DNA of 64,000 nucleotides from Tumebacillus permanentifrigoris (lineage in GTDB: Bacteria > Bacillota > Bacilli > Tumebacillales > Tumebacillaceae), in assembly GCF_003148565.1 (NCBI RefSeq), contig NZ_QGGL01000009.1, forward strand, positions 156,551 through 220,550, given 5' to 3'. Below the pieces are notes generated by a model, which was not told the origin of the DNA, made no database searches, and saw only the letters and a list, made by a program, of their open reading frames with translations. This document shows positions 44,604-57,270 of the stretch, piece by piece. The position numbers and the translations under genes were made by a program. The first letter of the stretch is position 1. The number at the start of each line of letters is the position of its first letter.

Positions 44604-44867
44604 TCAATGCGACGGTTTGCTGGCGACGATAACAGCGGCACGGCTGATCTCGCGCAACACGTCTGCTTGGTACTGTTCATCCATCATACGAACCAATACG
44701 ATCATGCGCCCCTTGTCATGTGCAACATATCGAGTCGGCAAGGCGTTGAGCGCCAGCGCCATCACGTCGTTTTTGCAGAGGTCACAGGCACAGGGCATAC
44801 GCAAGTGATTCCACTGAGTGGCCAATACTTCCTCAACAATCCGCTCCATGAGATTGACCACTTTCAT
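44604..44867 (-). CDS. comFB: ComFB-family late competence protein
   Basis: 87 residues with GGGGGAACG upstream. The ComFB pattern is clear: NLMERIVEEVL at the start, then PCACDLCKNDVMALALNALPTRYV with a zinc-like CxC..C group. B. subtilis comFB lies between comFA and comFC; here the gene stands alone. ComFB-type proteins have been linked to c-di-nucleotide signalling in cyanobacteria; the role in Bacilli is unclear. Confidence 0.85.
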   Translation of the reverse strand: MKVVNLMERIVEEVLATQWNHLRMPCACDLCKNDVMALALNALPTRYVAHDKGRMIVLVRMMDEQYQADVLREISRAAVIVASKPSH

Positions 44868-44973
44868 TGGCGTTCCCCCGCTGTCTTAGATTGTAAATGT
44901 TTTGGCAGATGTTGTGAGTATCGTTGGATATCACAATGATTCTCGATTGCTTCTTGATATCCTGCTCATGAAA

Positions 44974-44999
44974 TAAAAAAAGACCCCTGTGCGGGGTCT
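44974..44999 (-). terminator. Terminator at the end of the pyr operon
   Basis: Minus strand GACCCC-gcaca-GGGGTC followed by seven T, ten bases after the pyrE stop codon. Confidence 0.9.
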
Positions 45000-45008
45000 A
45001 GCGATTGC

Positions 45009-45641
45009 TTAAAACTGATCGGGTGCGTCCTTCCACTTGCTGAGCAATTCGAGGTCGTCAGCGCTGACGTAGTTTTCCTGTACGGCGATCGGCAGCAGTT
45101 GGGAATACGTGGACAGGGTAGCGAATTTGCAGGCGGCCGCACGGAAGTTGTCGGTCGCTTTTTGAAACTCGTAGGAGAAGATCGCGGCGACGCCCGCCAC
45201 TTGGCCACCTGCGTCGCGCACGCCTTCGACAACGTTCAGCACAGAGCCGCCTGTGGAGATTAGGTCTTCGATCACGACGACCGTCTGGCCTTCGTGGAGC
45301 ACGCCTTCGATCATGTTGCCCTTGCCGTGTTTTTTGGCGGAGGAGCGGACGTAGATCATCGGCTTGCCGAGTTTTTGTGCCACCCATGCCGCATGTGGGA
45401 CACCGCCCGTAGCGGCTCCGGCGATCACATCGACATCACCATAGTGCTCACGGATCAGTTCGACGAAACCGTCGGCGATCATGTCGCGAATCTCCGGGTA
45501 GGAGATCGTCAGGCGGTTGTCACAGTAGATCGGAGACCGCATGCCTGATGCCCAAATGAAAGGATCGTGTGGCTTGAGAGCAACAGCTTGGATGTCGAGC
45601 AAGGCTTTGGCGATTTTGTCACCGATTGTGGTCGTGGTCAT
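45009..45641 (-). CDS. pyrE: Orotate phosphoribosyltransferase
   Basis: 210 residues. PRPP-binding loop VVVIEDLISTGGSVLNVVE, active loop KKHGKGN, and an N-terminal helical hood. Converts orotate and PRPP to OMP. ATGA-coupled to pyrF; last gene of the operon. Confidence 0.97.
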   Translation of the reverse strand: MTTTTIGDKIAKALLDIQAVALKPHDPFIWASGMRSPIYCDNRLTISYPEIRDMIADGFVELIREHYGDVDVIAGAATGGVPHAAWVAQKLGKPMIYVRSSAKKHGKGNMIEGVLHEGQTVVVIEDLISTGGSVLNVVEGVRDAGGQVAGVAAIFSYEFQKATDNFRAAACKFATLSTYSQLLPIAVQENYVSADDLELLSKWKDAPDQF

Positions 45642-46390
45642 TGTACGGCTCCCTCCGATGCTTGTACTTCTTCGAGAATGCGCAGCGCGGCGGCGCGCGG
45701 GTCTGCGGCGTGTGTGATCGCACGCCCGATGACGAGATAGTCAGCGCCAGCGCGCAGGGCGTCTGTCGGCGTCATGATTCGCGCTTGGTCGTTGGCCGCC
45801 GCCCATGTCGGGCGGATGCCAGGGATCACGGTCAGGAAATCAGGCCCGCAGGCTTCCCGGATGGCTTGGATCTCGTGACCAGAAGCCACAACGCCATCGA
45901 GTCCAGCTTGTTGGGCGAGGCGTGCGTACTGGAGTACGCAGTCACGAATGTCGCCGGGGATGCCGATCTCTTCGTTCAGCACGCCTTGCGAAGTCGAGGT
46001 CAGTTGGGTGACACCGATCACTTTCGGGACGGCGATGCCGAGTTTTTCGGCACGGAGGACCGCCGCTTGCTTGGCCCTGCGCATCATCTCCACCCCACCG
46101 CCGACATGGACGTTGAACATGTACACACCATGTGACGTGACAGAATCAGAAGCTCCGGCGACGGTGTTCGGGATGTCGTGGAATTTGCAATCCATGAACA
46201 CTTGGAAGCCCCTCTCATGCAAGCGGTCGAGGATGACGGGGCCGCTTTTGAAAAACAACTGCAGGCCGACCTTCATGGTGCGAATCGTGTCTCCAAGCTG
46301 GTCGGCGAGCCGCAGGGCCTCGTCCATGTTGTCGGTATCGAGGGCGACGAAAATTTTCTCCTCGGGGCGAAGCAAGTTCGGTACGGTCAT
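45638..46390 (-). CDS. pyrF: Orotidine 5'-phosphate decarboxylase
   Basis: 250 residues; the ATG at 46390 follows AAGGAGA (a TTG one codon earlier is less likely). The catalytic DxKxxD motif is present as MDCKFHDIPNTV near residue 65, and the phosphate loop ends ITPGIRPTW-like (TVIPGIRPTW). Final step to UMP. Confidence 0.97.
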   Translation of the reverse strand: MTVPNLLRPEEKIFVALDTDNMDEALRLADQLGDTIRTMKVGLQLFFKSGPVILDRLHERGFQVFMDCKFHDIPNTVAGASDSVTSHGVYMFNVHVGGGVEMMRRAKQAAVLRAEKLGIAVPKVIGVTQLTSTSQGVLNEEIGIPGDIRDCVLQYARLAQQAGLDGVVASGHEIQAIREACGPDFLTVIPGIRPTWAAANDQARIMTPTDALRAGADYLVIGRAITHAADPRAAALRILEEVQASEGAVQ

Positions 46391-46448
46391 CAAAAGCGTC
46401 TCCTTCCGGCTGTCTCCTGTTGTTCGTGGTTTTGTGAGCGAGTACTGC

Positions 46449-48127
<1,679 letters not shown>

Positions 48128-48148
48128 GCTTGTCACGCCCCTTGTTCT

Positions 48149-51100
48149 CTAGATTTTTTGCAGCGGTCTCGTCGTGAACTTGATCGAACTCAAGACGTCG
48201 AGCATCGCTTGGGCGGTGTCGAGCGAGGTCAGGCACGGGATGCCGTGTTCAACCGCTTCTCGGCGGATGCGGAAACCGTCGCGGGTGACGTCCTTGCCTT
48301 TGGTCAGCGTGTTGATGACCATATCGGATTCGCCACGGCGGATCAGGTCGACCAGCGTGTTCTCCGCTTCCTCCAACTTGTTGATTTCAGTGACGAGGAT
48401 GCCGTTCTCACGCAGCAATTTCGCGGTCCCGGCTGTAGCGACAAATTTGAACCCGAGGTGGTAGTAGCCGCGCAGGATCGGGAGCGCCTCCTCCTTGTCT
48501 TTGTCGGCAATCGTCGCGATGATCGTGCCGTGGTCCGGGATGTTGATGCCCGCTGCCAGCAAGCCTTTGTAGAGCGCTTTGGCGAACGTTTTGTCCTGAC
48601 CCATGACTTCACCGGTCGATTTCATCTCCGGGCCGAGCGTGACGTCGACGCGGCGAAGTTTCGCAAACGAGAACACCGGTACTTTGACAGCGACGTTGTC
48701 GGTCGGTTCCGGCCAGAGACCCGGTTCGTAGCCTTGGGCGCTCAGCGATTCGCCAAAAATGATCTTGGTCGCCACATCGACCATCGGCACGCCGGTGATC
48801 TTGGAGAGGAACGGCACCGTGCGCGAGGAACGCGGGTTGACTTCGATGATGTACACTTTGTCCTTCGAAATCACGTATTGGATATTCAGCAGGCCCTTGA
48901 CGTTGAGGGCGCGGGCGATGCGGGTCGTGGACTCGATGATCTCTTCCTTCAAGTGTGGATACAGTCGCTGGGTCGGGTACACCGCGATCGAGTCACCCGA
49001 GTGTACGCCTGCGCGTTCGACATGTTCCATGATCCCTGGGATCAGTACATTCTCCCCGTCAGAGATCGCATCCACTTCTATTTCCAGCCCTGTCAGGTAG
49101 GAATCGACGAGCACAGGATGTTCGGAGGTGACTTTGACCGCGTGTTTCATGTAGTAGAGCAGGTCTTCCTCACCGTGTACGATCTCCATCCCGCGTCCGC
49201 CGAGCACGTAGGACGGGCGGACGACGACCGGGTATCCGATGTGATTGGCTGCCTCCACCGCCGCTTCGACGGTGAAGACCGTGCGGCCTTGTGGGCGCGA
49301 GATGTTCAGCTCGGTCAGCAGTTGGTCGAATTTCTCGCGGTCTTCGGCGCGGTCGATGTCTTCCAGTTGCGTGCCGAGGATCTTCACGCCGCGCTTGGTC
49401 AGCGGGGCGGCGAGATTGATCGCCGTCTGTCCGCCGAACTGGACGATCACACCCTCCGGCTGCTCCCGGTCGATGACATGCATGACATCCTCGATGTGCA
49501 GCGGCTCAAAGTAGAGGCGATCGGAGGTGTTGAAGTCGGTGGAGACCGTCTCCGGGTTGTTGTTGATGATCACCGACTCGTAGCCTGCTTTTTTCAAGCC
49601 CCACACCGCGTGGACGGAGCAATAGTCAAACTCGATGCCTTGACCGATGCGGATCGGGCCGGAGCCGAGGACGATGACTTTTTTCCGATCGTTGTCGACG
49701 ACTTCATCCTCTGTCTCGTAGGCGGAGTAGTAGTACGGAGTTGCCGATTCGAATTCGGCGGCGCAGGTGTCGACCATTTTGTAGACGGGGCGCAGGCCAA
49801 GCTGGTTGCGGGTGCTGTAGATCTCATCCTCCGTGGTGTTGGCGTAGCGTGCGATGGTGCGGTCGGTGATCGCCCACTTTTTCGCAGAGGTCAAGTTCTG
49901 TTCGTTCAGGCCGTTCGCCGCGATGCTTTCCAGCAGGCGCACGATGTTTTCGACTTTGACGAGGAACCAGCAGTCGACTTGGGTCAGGTCGTGCAGTTGC
50001 TCCACCGTGTAGCCGCGCTTGAAGGCTTCGGCGATCAGGAACAGGCGCTCGTCGTCCGCGACGATGAGGCGCTTTTCCAACTGTTCCGTAGAAAGTTCGT
50101 CGGCACCCGGCAGATCGAGGCTGTCGAGACCGATCTCCAAGCTGCGGACGGCTTTCATCAACGACGCTTCAAACGTGCGCTCGATCGCCATGACTTCGCC
50201 GGTCGCCTTCATCTGGGTGCCGAGCACGCGCTTGGCGGAGATGAACTTATCGAACGGCCAGCGCGGGATTTTTGTGACGATATAATCAAGCGCCGGTTCG
50301 AAGCAGGCATAGGTGTTTTTGGTCACCGGGTTGATGATCTCGTCCAGCGTGTAGCCGATCGCGATCTTGGAGGCGATTTTGGCGATCGGGTAGCCGGTCG
50401 CTTTCGACGCCAGCGCCGAGGAGCGGGAGACGCGTGGGTTGACTTCAATCAGATAGTACTTGAAGCTGTGCGGGTCGAGCGCAAACTGGACGTTGCACCC
50501 GCCTTCGATCCCAAGGGCGCGGATGATCTTCAGCGAGGAGTGGCGCAGCATCTGGTATTCGTGGTCGGACAGCGTCTGTGACGGGGCGACGACGATCGAG
50601 TCGCCGGTGTGGATGCCGACCGGGTCGAAGTTTTCCATGTTGCAGACGACGATGCAATTGTCGTTTTTGTCGCGCATGACTTCGTACTCAACTTCCTTGA
50701 AACCTGCAATCGAGCGTTCGACGAGAACTTGCGAGATCGGCGAGAGCGTGAGACCGAGGTTGACGATGTCCTCGTACTCCGACCATTCCTTGGCGATGCC
50801 GCCACCAGAGCCACCGAGCGTGTACGCCGGGCGGATGATGATCGGGAAGCCCAGTTCTTCGGCAAAACGCTTCGCTTCTTCATACGTGTTGACGATGGCC
50901 GATTCCGGGACCGGTTCCCCGAGTTCGCGCATCAAGGCGCGGAACTGTTCGCGGTCTTCCGCTTGTTGGATCGAGGACAGCGAGGTGCCGAGCAGTTCGA
51001 CATTTTCCTCGTCCAGCACGCCCATCTCGTGCAGTTTGACCGCCAAGTTCAGGCCGGTCTGTCCGCCGAGCGTTGCGAGTACGCCATCTGGGCGCTCTTG

Positions 51101-51337
51101 GCGGATGATCTGCGCCACAAAATCCGGGGTGAGCGGTTCAACGTACACTTTGTCTGCCATGTCGAGGTCGGTCATGATCGTTGCCGGGTTGGAGTTGACG
51201 AGGACGACTTCGATGCCTTCCTCGCGCAGTGCTTGGCAAGCTTGAGTGCCGGCGTAGTCGAACTCTGCCGCTTGGCCGATGATGATCGGGCCGGAACCGA
51301 TAACGAGAATCTTCTTGAGGTCTGTGCGCAACGGCAT
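48149..51337 (-). CDS. carB: Carbamoyl-phosphate synthase, large subunit
   Basis: 1062 residues, full length. Two ATP-grasp halves, each with a start such as [21 protein letters not shown] and [20 protein letters not shown], and [19 protein letters not shown] / [19 protein letters not shown] metal loops; a C-terminal MGS-like regulatory domain. Supplies carbamoyl phosphate to PyrB. Three bases separate it from carA. Confidence 0.98.
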   Translation of the reverse strand: MPLRTDLKKILVIGSGPIIIGQAAEFDYAGTQACQALREEGIEVVLVNSNPATIMTDLDMADKVYVEPLTPDFVAQIIRQERPDGVLATLGGQTGLNLAVKLHEMGVLDEENVELLGTSLSSIQQAEDREQFRALMRELGEPVPESAIVNTYEEAKRFAEELGFPIIIRPAYTLGGSGGGIAKEWSEYEDIVNLGLTLSPISQVLVERSIAGFKEVEYEVMRDKNDNCIVVCNMENFDPVGIHTGDSIVVAPSQTLSDHEYQMLRHSSLKIIRALGIEGGCNVQFALDPHSFKYYLIEVNPRVSRSSALASKATGYPIAKIASKIAIGYTLDEIINPVTKNTYACFEPALDYIVTKIPRWPFDKFISAKRVLGTQMKATGEVMAIERTFEASLMKAVRSLEIGLDSLDLPGADELSTEQLEKRLIVADDERLFLIAEAFKRGYTVEQLHDLTQVDCWFLVKVENIVRLLESIAANGLNEQNLTSAKKWAITDRTIARYANTTEDEIYSTRNQLGLRPVYKMVDTCAAEFESATPYYYSAYETEDEVVDNDRKKVIVLGSGPIRIGQGIEFDYCSVHAVWGLKKAGYESVIINNNPETVSTDFNTSDRLYFEPLHIEDVMHVIDREQPEGVIVQFGGQTAINLAAPLTKRGVKILGTQLEDIDRAEDREKFDQLLTELNISRPQGRTVFTVEAAVEAANHIGYPVVVRPSYVLGGRGMEIVHGEEDLLYYMKHAVKVTSEHPVLVDSYLTGLEIEVDAISDGENVLIPGIMEHVERAGVHSGDSIAVYPTQRLYPHLKEEIIESTTRIARALNVKGLLNIQYVISKDKVYIIEVNPRSSRTVPFLSKITGVPMVDVATKIIFGESLSAQGYEPGLWPEPTDNVAVKVPVFSFAKLRRVDVTLGPEMKSTGEVMGQDKTFAKALYKGLLAAGINIPDHGTIIATIADKDKEEALPILRGYYHLGFKFVATAGTAKLLRENGILVTEINKLEEAENTLVDLIRRGESDMVINTLTKGKDVTRDGFRIRREAVEHGIPCLTSLDTAQAMLDVLSSIKFTTRPLQKI

Positions 51338-51340
51338 GGT

Positions 51341-52423
51341 TTAGTTCGCCTCCCAATGTTTGTCGATCATGTCCATAAAGCGGTCAAACAGATAGTCTGA
51401 ATCATCTGGGCCCGGTCGAGCCTCTGGGTGGTATTGCACCGAGAAGGCCGGATACTTCGTATGTTGGACGCCCTCGACGGAGCCGTCATTTTGGTTGATA
51501 TGCGTCAATTCCAGCCCTGTGCCTGCCAGCGACTCTTCGACGACCACGTAGCCGTGATTTTGCGACGTGATGTAGCAGCGACCGTTCAACAAATCCTTGA
51601 CCGGGTGGTTGGCACCACGGTGACCGAACTTCAGACCGTCGGTCCGGGCACCGCACGCCAGCGAGATCAGTTGGTGGCCGAGACAGATGCCAAAGATCGG
51701 CACCTTGCCAAGCAATTGGCGCACCGTCTCGATGATGTCGTTGAGATCGGCGGGGTCGCCAGGGCCGTTGGAGAGCATCACGCCGTGCGGCTCCCAATTC
51801 AGAATCTCTTCGGCGGAGGTATCGGCGGGGACGACCGTGACATCACAGCCACGCGCAACCAGCGAGCGGAGCACGCCCGACTTCATGCCGAAGTCCATCG
51901 CCACGATGCGGCGTTGTTCGCCCGGGCAGCGGTAGGTGGACTTGGTGGTGACGCGAGCGACTTGGTCGCGCGGGAGCAGATTGTCGGTGTTCAATTGCTT
52001 CACGTACACGTCGACCGGAGTGTCGAGCGTCGTGATAACCCCTGCCATCGTGCCGCGCACACGAATTTTCTTGGTCAGCATGCGGGTGTCGATGCCGTGG
52101 ATGCCCAGAATGTTGTTACGTTTCAGATAGGCATCGAGATCGCCACGGTTGCGCCAGTTGCTTGGATGCTCGCTCCATTCGCGCACGACGAAGCCGCGCA
52201 CATGCGGGTGAGCCGACTCGATATCATCGACGTTGACACCATAGTTCCCGATCAGCGGGAACGTCATCGTGACAATCTGTCCAAAGTAGGACGGGTCGGT
52301 CAGAACCTCCTGATACCCGGTCATGCCGGTGTTGAACACGACCTCCCCAAACGATTCACCGTCTGCGCCGAAGGCAAGGCCTTCGAATACCGTTCCGTCT
52401 TCCAAAATCAATCTCGCTCTCAT
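51341..52423 (-). CDS. carA: Carbamoyl-phosphate synthase, small (glutaminase) subunit
   Basis: 360 residues; the start at 52423 follows GGTGGAG. Class I amidotransferase triad: Cys in IFGICLGHQLI, His and Glu in QYHPEARPGP. N-terminal ARLILEDGTVFEG is typical for CarA. Hydrolyses glutamine and passes ammonia to CarB. Confidence 0.97.
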   Translation of the reverse strand: MRARLILEDGTVFEGLAFGADGESFGEVVFNTGMTGYQEVLTDPSYFGQIVTMTFPLIGNYGVNVDDIESAHPHVRGFVVREWSEHPSNWRNRGDLDAYLKRNNILGIHGIDTRMLTKKIRVRGTMAGVITTLDTPVDVYVKQLNTDNLLPRDQVARVTTKSTYRCPGEQRRIVAMDFGMKSGVLRSLVARGCDVTVVPADTSAEEILNWEPHGVMLSNGPGDPADLNDIIETVRQLLGKVPIFGICLGHQLISLACGARTDGLKFGHRGANHPVKDLLNGRCYITSQNHGYVVVEESLAGTGLELTHINQNDGSVEGVQHTKYPAFSVQYHPEARPGPDDSDYLFDRFMDMIDKHWEAN

Positions 52424-52455
52424 GACTACTCCACCCTTCTGAAAAATCGTGCTGT

Positions 52456-52513
52456 GAGCGGAAGAGGGCGAGTCCACTTGGACTCAGACTCCCTCCCCCG
52501 CGTCTTGCCGCTC
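52456..52513 (-). repeat. Intercistronic hairpin between pyrC and carA
   Basis: Minus strand GAGCGG ... AGGG ... GAGTCC-aagt-GGACTC ... CCCT ... CCGCTC, an interrupted stem with no T run. Possibly an mRNA processing or stability element. Confidence 0.5.
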
Positions 52514-52516
52514 TTG

Positions 52517-53803
52517 CTACGCTTGATAAGTAATCCGACCTTCATTCACAGTCAGAACCGTCCAACCCTTGGCCTTTTGCCCTGCAAACGGAGTGTTGCG
52601 ACCTTTTGAATAAAACTCGTCCGGGGCAACCACACGCTCTGCCTCCAGATCGACGACCGTGATGTCGGCGATTCCGCCCTCCACCACGCGACCGCCGCTC
52701 AGATTAAAGACCTCCGCCGGATTCGTGGCAAACTTTTTGACCAGTTCATGCAGCGGCAACGAGCCGCTTTTTTCCACCAGTTCGGTATACAGAACCGAGA
52801 AGGCGAACTCCAGACCGACGAAGCCAAACGGGGCGGTCCGGAACGGGCGTTGCTTCTCCTCTGGCGTGTGTGGCGCATGATCGGTCGCGATCATATCGAT
52901 CGTGCCGTCTAGCAAGCCATTCAGGCAGGCAAGACGATCTCGCTCCGCTCGAAGGGGCGGATTGACCTTCATGTTGGCATCCTCACCATCCGTGGCATCG
53001 ATGATGGACTCTGTCAACAGCAGATGGTGAGGCGTGACCTCTGTCGTGACACGAAGGCCCATCGACTTCGCCCAGCGCACCAATTCAACCGACCACGCGT
53101 CCGAGATGTGGCAGACATGCAGATGAGCGCCCGTCTCTTGAGCCAGCAGAATATCGCGAGCGATCATCGCGCTCTCCGCCAAACCGGGGATGCCCGGCAG
53201 ACCGAGGCGTTGGGAAACCACGCCTTCATTCATGCAACCATCCTTCGCCAGATCCTCGTCCTCCGAGTGAATGACCACGGGGACATCCAGCGATGCCGCG
53301 ATGCGCATGGCTTCGCGCATCAGGGAGGAAGACTGGACGCCGACACCGTCATCGGTGATTGCAACAGCGCCTGCAGAACGCAGACCGGCGATGTCGGTCA
53401 ACTCCTCGCCCAGTTCGCCTTTGGTAATCGCGCCATAAGGCAGCACCGTGCAGGAACCCTCGCGAGCGGTTACCTCGTACACGTACTTCATCTGTTCGGG
53501 TGTATCGAGCACGGGGCGGGTGTTCGGCATGCAGGCGACCTTGGTGTAGCCGCCGCGAGCTGCGGCCCGCGTGCCAGTGGCGATGGTTTCTTTCCCTTCA
53601 AACCCCGGTTGACGCAGATGGACATGCATATCAATGAACCCTGGGAGGATGGTCAAGCCATCCAGACCTACAACTTCATGTCCATCCGCCTCAATCGAGT
53701 TCGCGATGCGAGAGATCGTGGAGCCCTCGACCAGCACATCCAGCGACTCAAGCGAACCCGTTTCCAAATTCAGAAGGCGACCGCCTTTTAACAAAAGACC
53801 CAC
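52517..53803 (-). CDS. pyrC: Dihydroorotase
   Basis: 428 residues from a GTG at 53803 with AAGGAGGAG upstream. Type I dihydroorotase: GFIDMHVHLRQPG with the HxH metal ligands near residue 60, then later His ligands in VVIHSEDE and HVCHISD, and the catalytic Asp in ATDHAPHT. Closes carbamoyl aspartate to dihydroorotate. Confidence 0.97.
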   Translation of the reverse strand: MGLLLKGGRLLNLETGSLESLDVLVEGSTISRIANSIEADGHEVVGLDGLTILPGFIDMHVHLRQPGFEGKETIATGTRAAARGGYTKVACMPNTRPVLDTPEQMKYVYEVTAREGSCTVLPYGAITKGELGEELTDIAGLRSAGAVAITDDGVGVQSSSLMREAMRIAASLDVPVVIHSEDEDLAKDGCMNEGVVSQRLGLPGIPGLAESAMIARDILLAQETGAHLHVCHISDAWSVELVRWAKSMGLRVTTEVTPHHLLLTESIIDATDGEDANMKVNPPLRAERDRLACLNGLLDGTIDMIATDHAPHTPEEKQRPFRTAPFGFVGLEFAFSVLYTELVEKSGSLPLHELVKKFATNPAEVFNLSGGRVVEGGIADITVVDLEAERVVAPDEFYSKGRNTPFAGQKAKGWTVLTVNEGRITYQA

Positions 53804-53877
53804 ACAAAACTCCTCCTTTTCGAAAAAGAAATCTATCAACAGCGGACGGTGGCAGGTAGATCCGAAGAGGCGACTTT

Positions 53878-53927
53878 AGAACGGGCCCTCCCAACCGCCT
53901 TACCCTAATCCAAGGGAGGCCCGTTCT
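53878..53927 (-). repeat. Strong hairpin between pyrB and pyrC
   Basis: Minus strand AGAACGGGCCTCCC pairs with GGGAGGGCCCGTTCT (one bulged G) around a 21-base loop. No T run follows, so it is not an intrinsic terminator. A second small stem GCGGG/CCCGC lies at 53960-53977. Confidence 0.65.
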
Positions 53928-53992
53928 ACCGAGCCCGTAGGAACTACCTGACACCGGGAGCGGGCACAATCCCCCGCAACCACCTCACTCAA

Positions 53993-54952
53993 CTACTTCA
54001 ACAGGCTCTCCAACGCCGATGTATCACGCACCACCCGACCCTCTTCCAGACAGTAAGCCAGCAGAGCCATCCGAATATAAACCCCATTCTTCGCCTGCCG
54101 GAAGTAAGCTGCGCGAGAGTCCGAATCAACCTCTGGCGAAATCTCCCCCGCTCTCGGCAGTGGATGTAGGATGATCGATTGCTTTTTCATCAACTCGAGC
54201 ACCCCAGCATCGATCTTATAAACCCCTGCCGCCTTCGTATACTCCGCCTCATCAGGGAACCGTTCCTTCTGAATCCGCGTCATGTAAAGCACATCCACAA
54301 CCTCAGCTACTCTTCCCAAATCGGTTTCCTCAAAATACACCACACCCTGCTCATCCAAAAACGCCTTGACCTTCTCCGGCACTGGGCAGTTTTCCGGGGA
54401 GACGAAGTACATGGTAACCCCTTCATACTTTGCCAAGAGGTACGCCAGCGAATGCACGGTGCGGCCATAAGTGAGATCGCCGACCATCGCAACCTTCACG
54501 CCATCGATCCGCCCGATCTCCTTCTGAATCGTGTACAAGTCCAGCAGAGCCTGTGTCGGGTGCTCGCCGGCCCCGTCGCCGGCGTTGATCACCGGCACCG
54601 TTGCAACCTTCGCCGCCCGCATCGCGGCGCCAACCTCATTGTGGCGCATCACGATCACATCTGCATACGAGGAGATGACCCGGATCGAGTCCTCCAACGT
54701 CTCCCCCTTGATCGCGGACGAAAACTGCGCCGCATTTTCAGTGGAGATCACCTGTCCCCCCAACCGCATCATCGCGGACTCAAAACTAAACCGCGTCCGC
54801 GTGCTCGGCTCAAAAAACAGGGCCGCCATGATCTTGCCACCCAGCAAATTCAGCCCGCCCTTTCGCGCGTTGAACTCCATGATCTCCGCCGTCTTGAACA
54901 GCTCATCCATCTGCCCACGATCAAACTGGTGTGCACTCAACACATGATACAT
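53993..54952 (-). CDS. pyrB: Aspartate carbamoyltransferase
   Basis: 319 residues; the ATG at 54952 follows GGAGGGGG. Carbamoyl-phosphate site FFEPSTRTRFSFE near residue 50 and the aspartate-site region PVINAGDGAGEHPTQALLD. The upstream in-frame ATGs lie inside the attenuator terminator and are rejected. No pyrI gene follows, as in other Bacilli. Confidence 0.97.
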   Translation of the reverse strand: MYHVLSAHQFDRGQMDELFKTAEIMEFNARKGGLNLLGGKIMAALFFEPSTRTRFSFESAMMRLGGQVISTENAAQFSSAIKGETLEDSIRVISSYADVIVMRHNEVGAAMRAAKVATVPVINAGDGAGEHPTQALLDLYTIQKEIGRIDGVKVAMVGDLTYGRTVHSLAYLLAKYEGVTMYFVSPENCPVPEKVKAFLDEQGVVYFEETDLGRVAEVVDVLYMTRIQKERFPDEAEYTKAAGVYKIDAGVLELMKKQSIILHPLPRAGEISPEVDSDSRAAYFRQAKNGVYIRMALLAYCLEEGRVVRDTSALESLLK

Positions 54953-54976
54953 CTCGGCAACCCCCTCCATTTTTCG

Positions 54977-55072
54977 TAAAAAAGACTCCATTCCACACGC
55001 GGAAGGGAGTCTCAAACAGACAGAACGAACCTGTCTCGTTTCAGGCGACTCACCTTTCCAACCTCTCGGATT
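54977..55072 (-). promoter_or_regulatory. PyrR attenuator before pyrB
   Basis: PyrR-binding sequence AATCCGAGAGGTT (55072-55060 on the minus strand), followed by the terminator AGACTCC.TTCC / GGAA.GGAGTCT with a T run (55012-54977). With UMP bound, PyrR should stabilise the anti-antiterminator so that transcription stops before pyrB. Confidence 0.88.
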
Positions 55073-55093
55073 GAATTAAAGGTGACTTCTAGG

Positions 55094-56344
55094 TTAATGC
55101 AGCACGCTCCCCGACTTCACCTCGACAGGCTCCTCATTCAACCCGCGCGGTAGCACCAAGTTGAGTAGAATCCCGGCGAAGGTCGCAAGCGCCATGCCTT
55201 CGATCTGCAGATCGCCGATATGAATTTTCGCACCGCCGACCCCCAGCACCAGAATGACGCTGGAGATGATCAGATTGCGCTTGTGATTGTAGTTGATCCC
55301 ACTCTCCACCAGCATCCGAAGCCCAGCGGAGGCGATGATCCCGAACAGCAGGAGCGAGATGCCGCCCATGACGGGCACCGGAATTGAGGAGATGAGCGCC
55401 GAGAACTTCCCGATGAAGGAGAACAGGATGGCGAACACAGCAGCTCCCCCGATCACCCAGACCGAATACACGCGGGTGATCGCCATGACCCCGATGTTCT
55501 CGCCGTAAGTCGTGCTCGGCGGGCCGCCCAGCAGAGCTGCGATCCCCGTCGCCACGCCATCCCCGAGCATCGAGCGGTGCAGGCCCGGGTCTTTCATCAA
55601 ATTGCGGCCGACGATATTCTCCGTGACCATCAGATGCCCGATGTGTTCTGCGATCGTCACCAGAGCCACGGGAGCGATCACGATGGCTGCCGTCCAAGAA
55701 ACTGTCGGCATCGTGAACGCCGGAGCCGCGAACCAAGCCGCACTGCCGACCCCTGCGAAATCCACCAGCCCTTGTACCAAGGCGAACACATACCCGCCGA
55801 TGATCCCCAGCAGGATCGGAATCACCCCGAGGAAGCCACGGAAAAACGCGCTCGCGATGATCGCGATCAGCAAGGCGACCGAAGCGACGCCCCAGTCCTT
55901 CGATGCCATGTCAACCGCCGTACCTGCCAAACCCAACCCGATGACGATCACGATCGACCCGACCACCACCGGCGGCAACAGACGGTCAATCCAACGCGTC
56001 CCTGCATAGCGCACCAACACGGCGACGAGGACGTACACCAGACCCGATAGCAAGCACCCGAACAGCGCCGCTCCGACCCCTTGCGACTTCGAGACCGCGA
56101 TGATCGGCCCGATGAAGGCGAACGACGACCCGAGGTAGCCTGGGATCTTGCCTTTGGTCAAGATGATGTAGATCAACGTCCCGATCCCACTCGTCAAAAG
56201 TGCTACCGACGGATTCAGCCCCGTCAAGAACGGCACCAGCACCGTCGCCCCAAACATCGCGAACAGATGTTGGAGGGAGAGCGGAAGCGATTGTCCGAGC
56301 GGCAGGCGCTCATGCACGTCTACGATGCGTTGTTGTTTCGCCAT
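55094..56344 (-). CDS. pyrP: Uracil permease
   Basis: 416 residues, NCS2/UraA family, about 14 TM segments. Hallmarks: QHLFAMFGATVLVPFLTGL in TM1, GSSFAFIGPI in the substrate region, and the TM8-10 motif LVTIAEHIGHLMVTENIVGR with the conserved Glu. Imports uracil with protons. It sits between pyrR and pyrB as in B. subtilis. Confidence 0.96.
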   Translation of the reverse strand: MAKQQRIVDVHERLPLGQSLPLSLQHLFAMFGATVLVPFLTGLNPSVALLTSGIGTLIYIILTKGKIPGYLGSSFAFIGPIIAVSKSQGVGAALFGCLLSGLVYVLVAVLVRYAGTRWIDRLLPPVVVGSIVIVIGLGLAGTAVDMASKDWGVASVALLIAIIASAFFRGFLGVIPILLGIIGGYVFALVQGLVDFAGVGSAAWFAAPAFTMPTVSWTAAIVIAPVALVTIAEHIGHLMVTENIVGRNLMKDPGLHRSMLGDGVATGIAALLGGPPSTTYGENIGVMAITRVYSVWVIGGAAVFAILFSFIGKFSALISSIPVPVMGGISLLLFGIIASAGLRMLVESGINYNHKRNLIISSVILVLGVGGAKIHIGDLQIEGMALATFAGILLNLVLPRGLNEEPVEVKSGSVLH

Positions 56345-56367
56345 GTTGTCTGTCTCCTCCTCGTATC

Positions 56368-56474
56368 AAAAACCCTCTCGTGCGCAGGCGCAGAGAGGGT
56401 ACACGCCGACCACCCGACGGTCCGCAGACCGCCCTGTCGAGCGTAGTAGCCACCCTTTCGCGCCTCACGGGACC
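56368..56474 (-). promoter_or_regulatory. PyrR attenuator before pyrP
   Basis: PyrR-binding sequence GGTCCCGTGAGGCG (56474-56461, minus strand), then the terminator ACCCTCTC / GAGAGGGT with TTTTTG (56400-56368). Confidence 0.86.
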
Positions 56475-56512
56475 CGGTTAAAGAGTGCTGCTATTATCTT
56501 GTCTACCTGCGA

Positions 56513-57210
<698 letters not shown>

Positions 57211-57241
57211 AGTTTAAAGGAACTATTAAGTTCTATTGGCA

Positions 57242-57270
57242 AGTCTAGCAGTTTACCAACGTACCGTCAA
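57242..57270 (-). promoter_or_regulatory. Promoter of the pyr operon
   Basis: Minus strand TTGACG (57270-57265), a 17-base spacer, TAGACT (57247-57242). It overlaps the end of the pseudouridine synthase gene and lies just upstream of the first attenuator. Confidence 0.7.

Noticed and set aside
48158..50581. Long open frame of 807 codons on the plus strand
   Set aside because: It is the antisense shadow of carB, a full-length, clearly conserved gene; it has no ribosome site and a low-complexity Arg/Asp/His composition.
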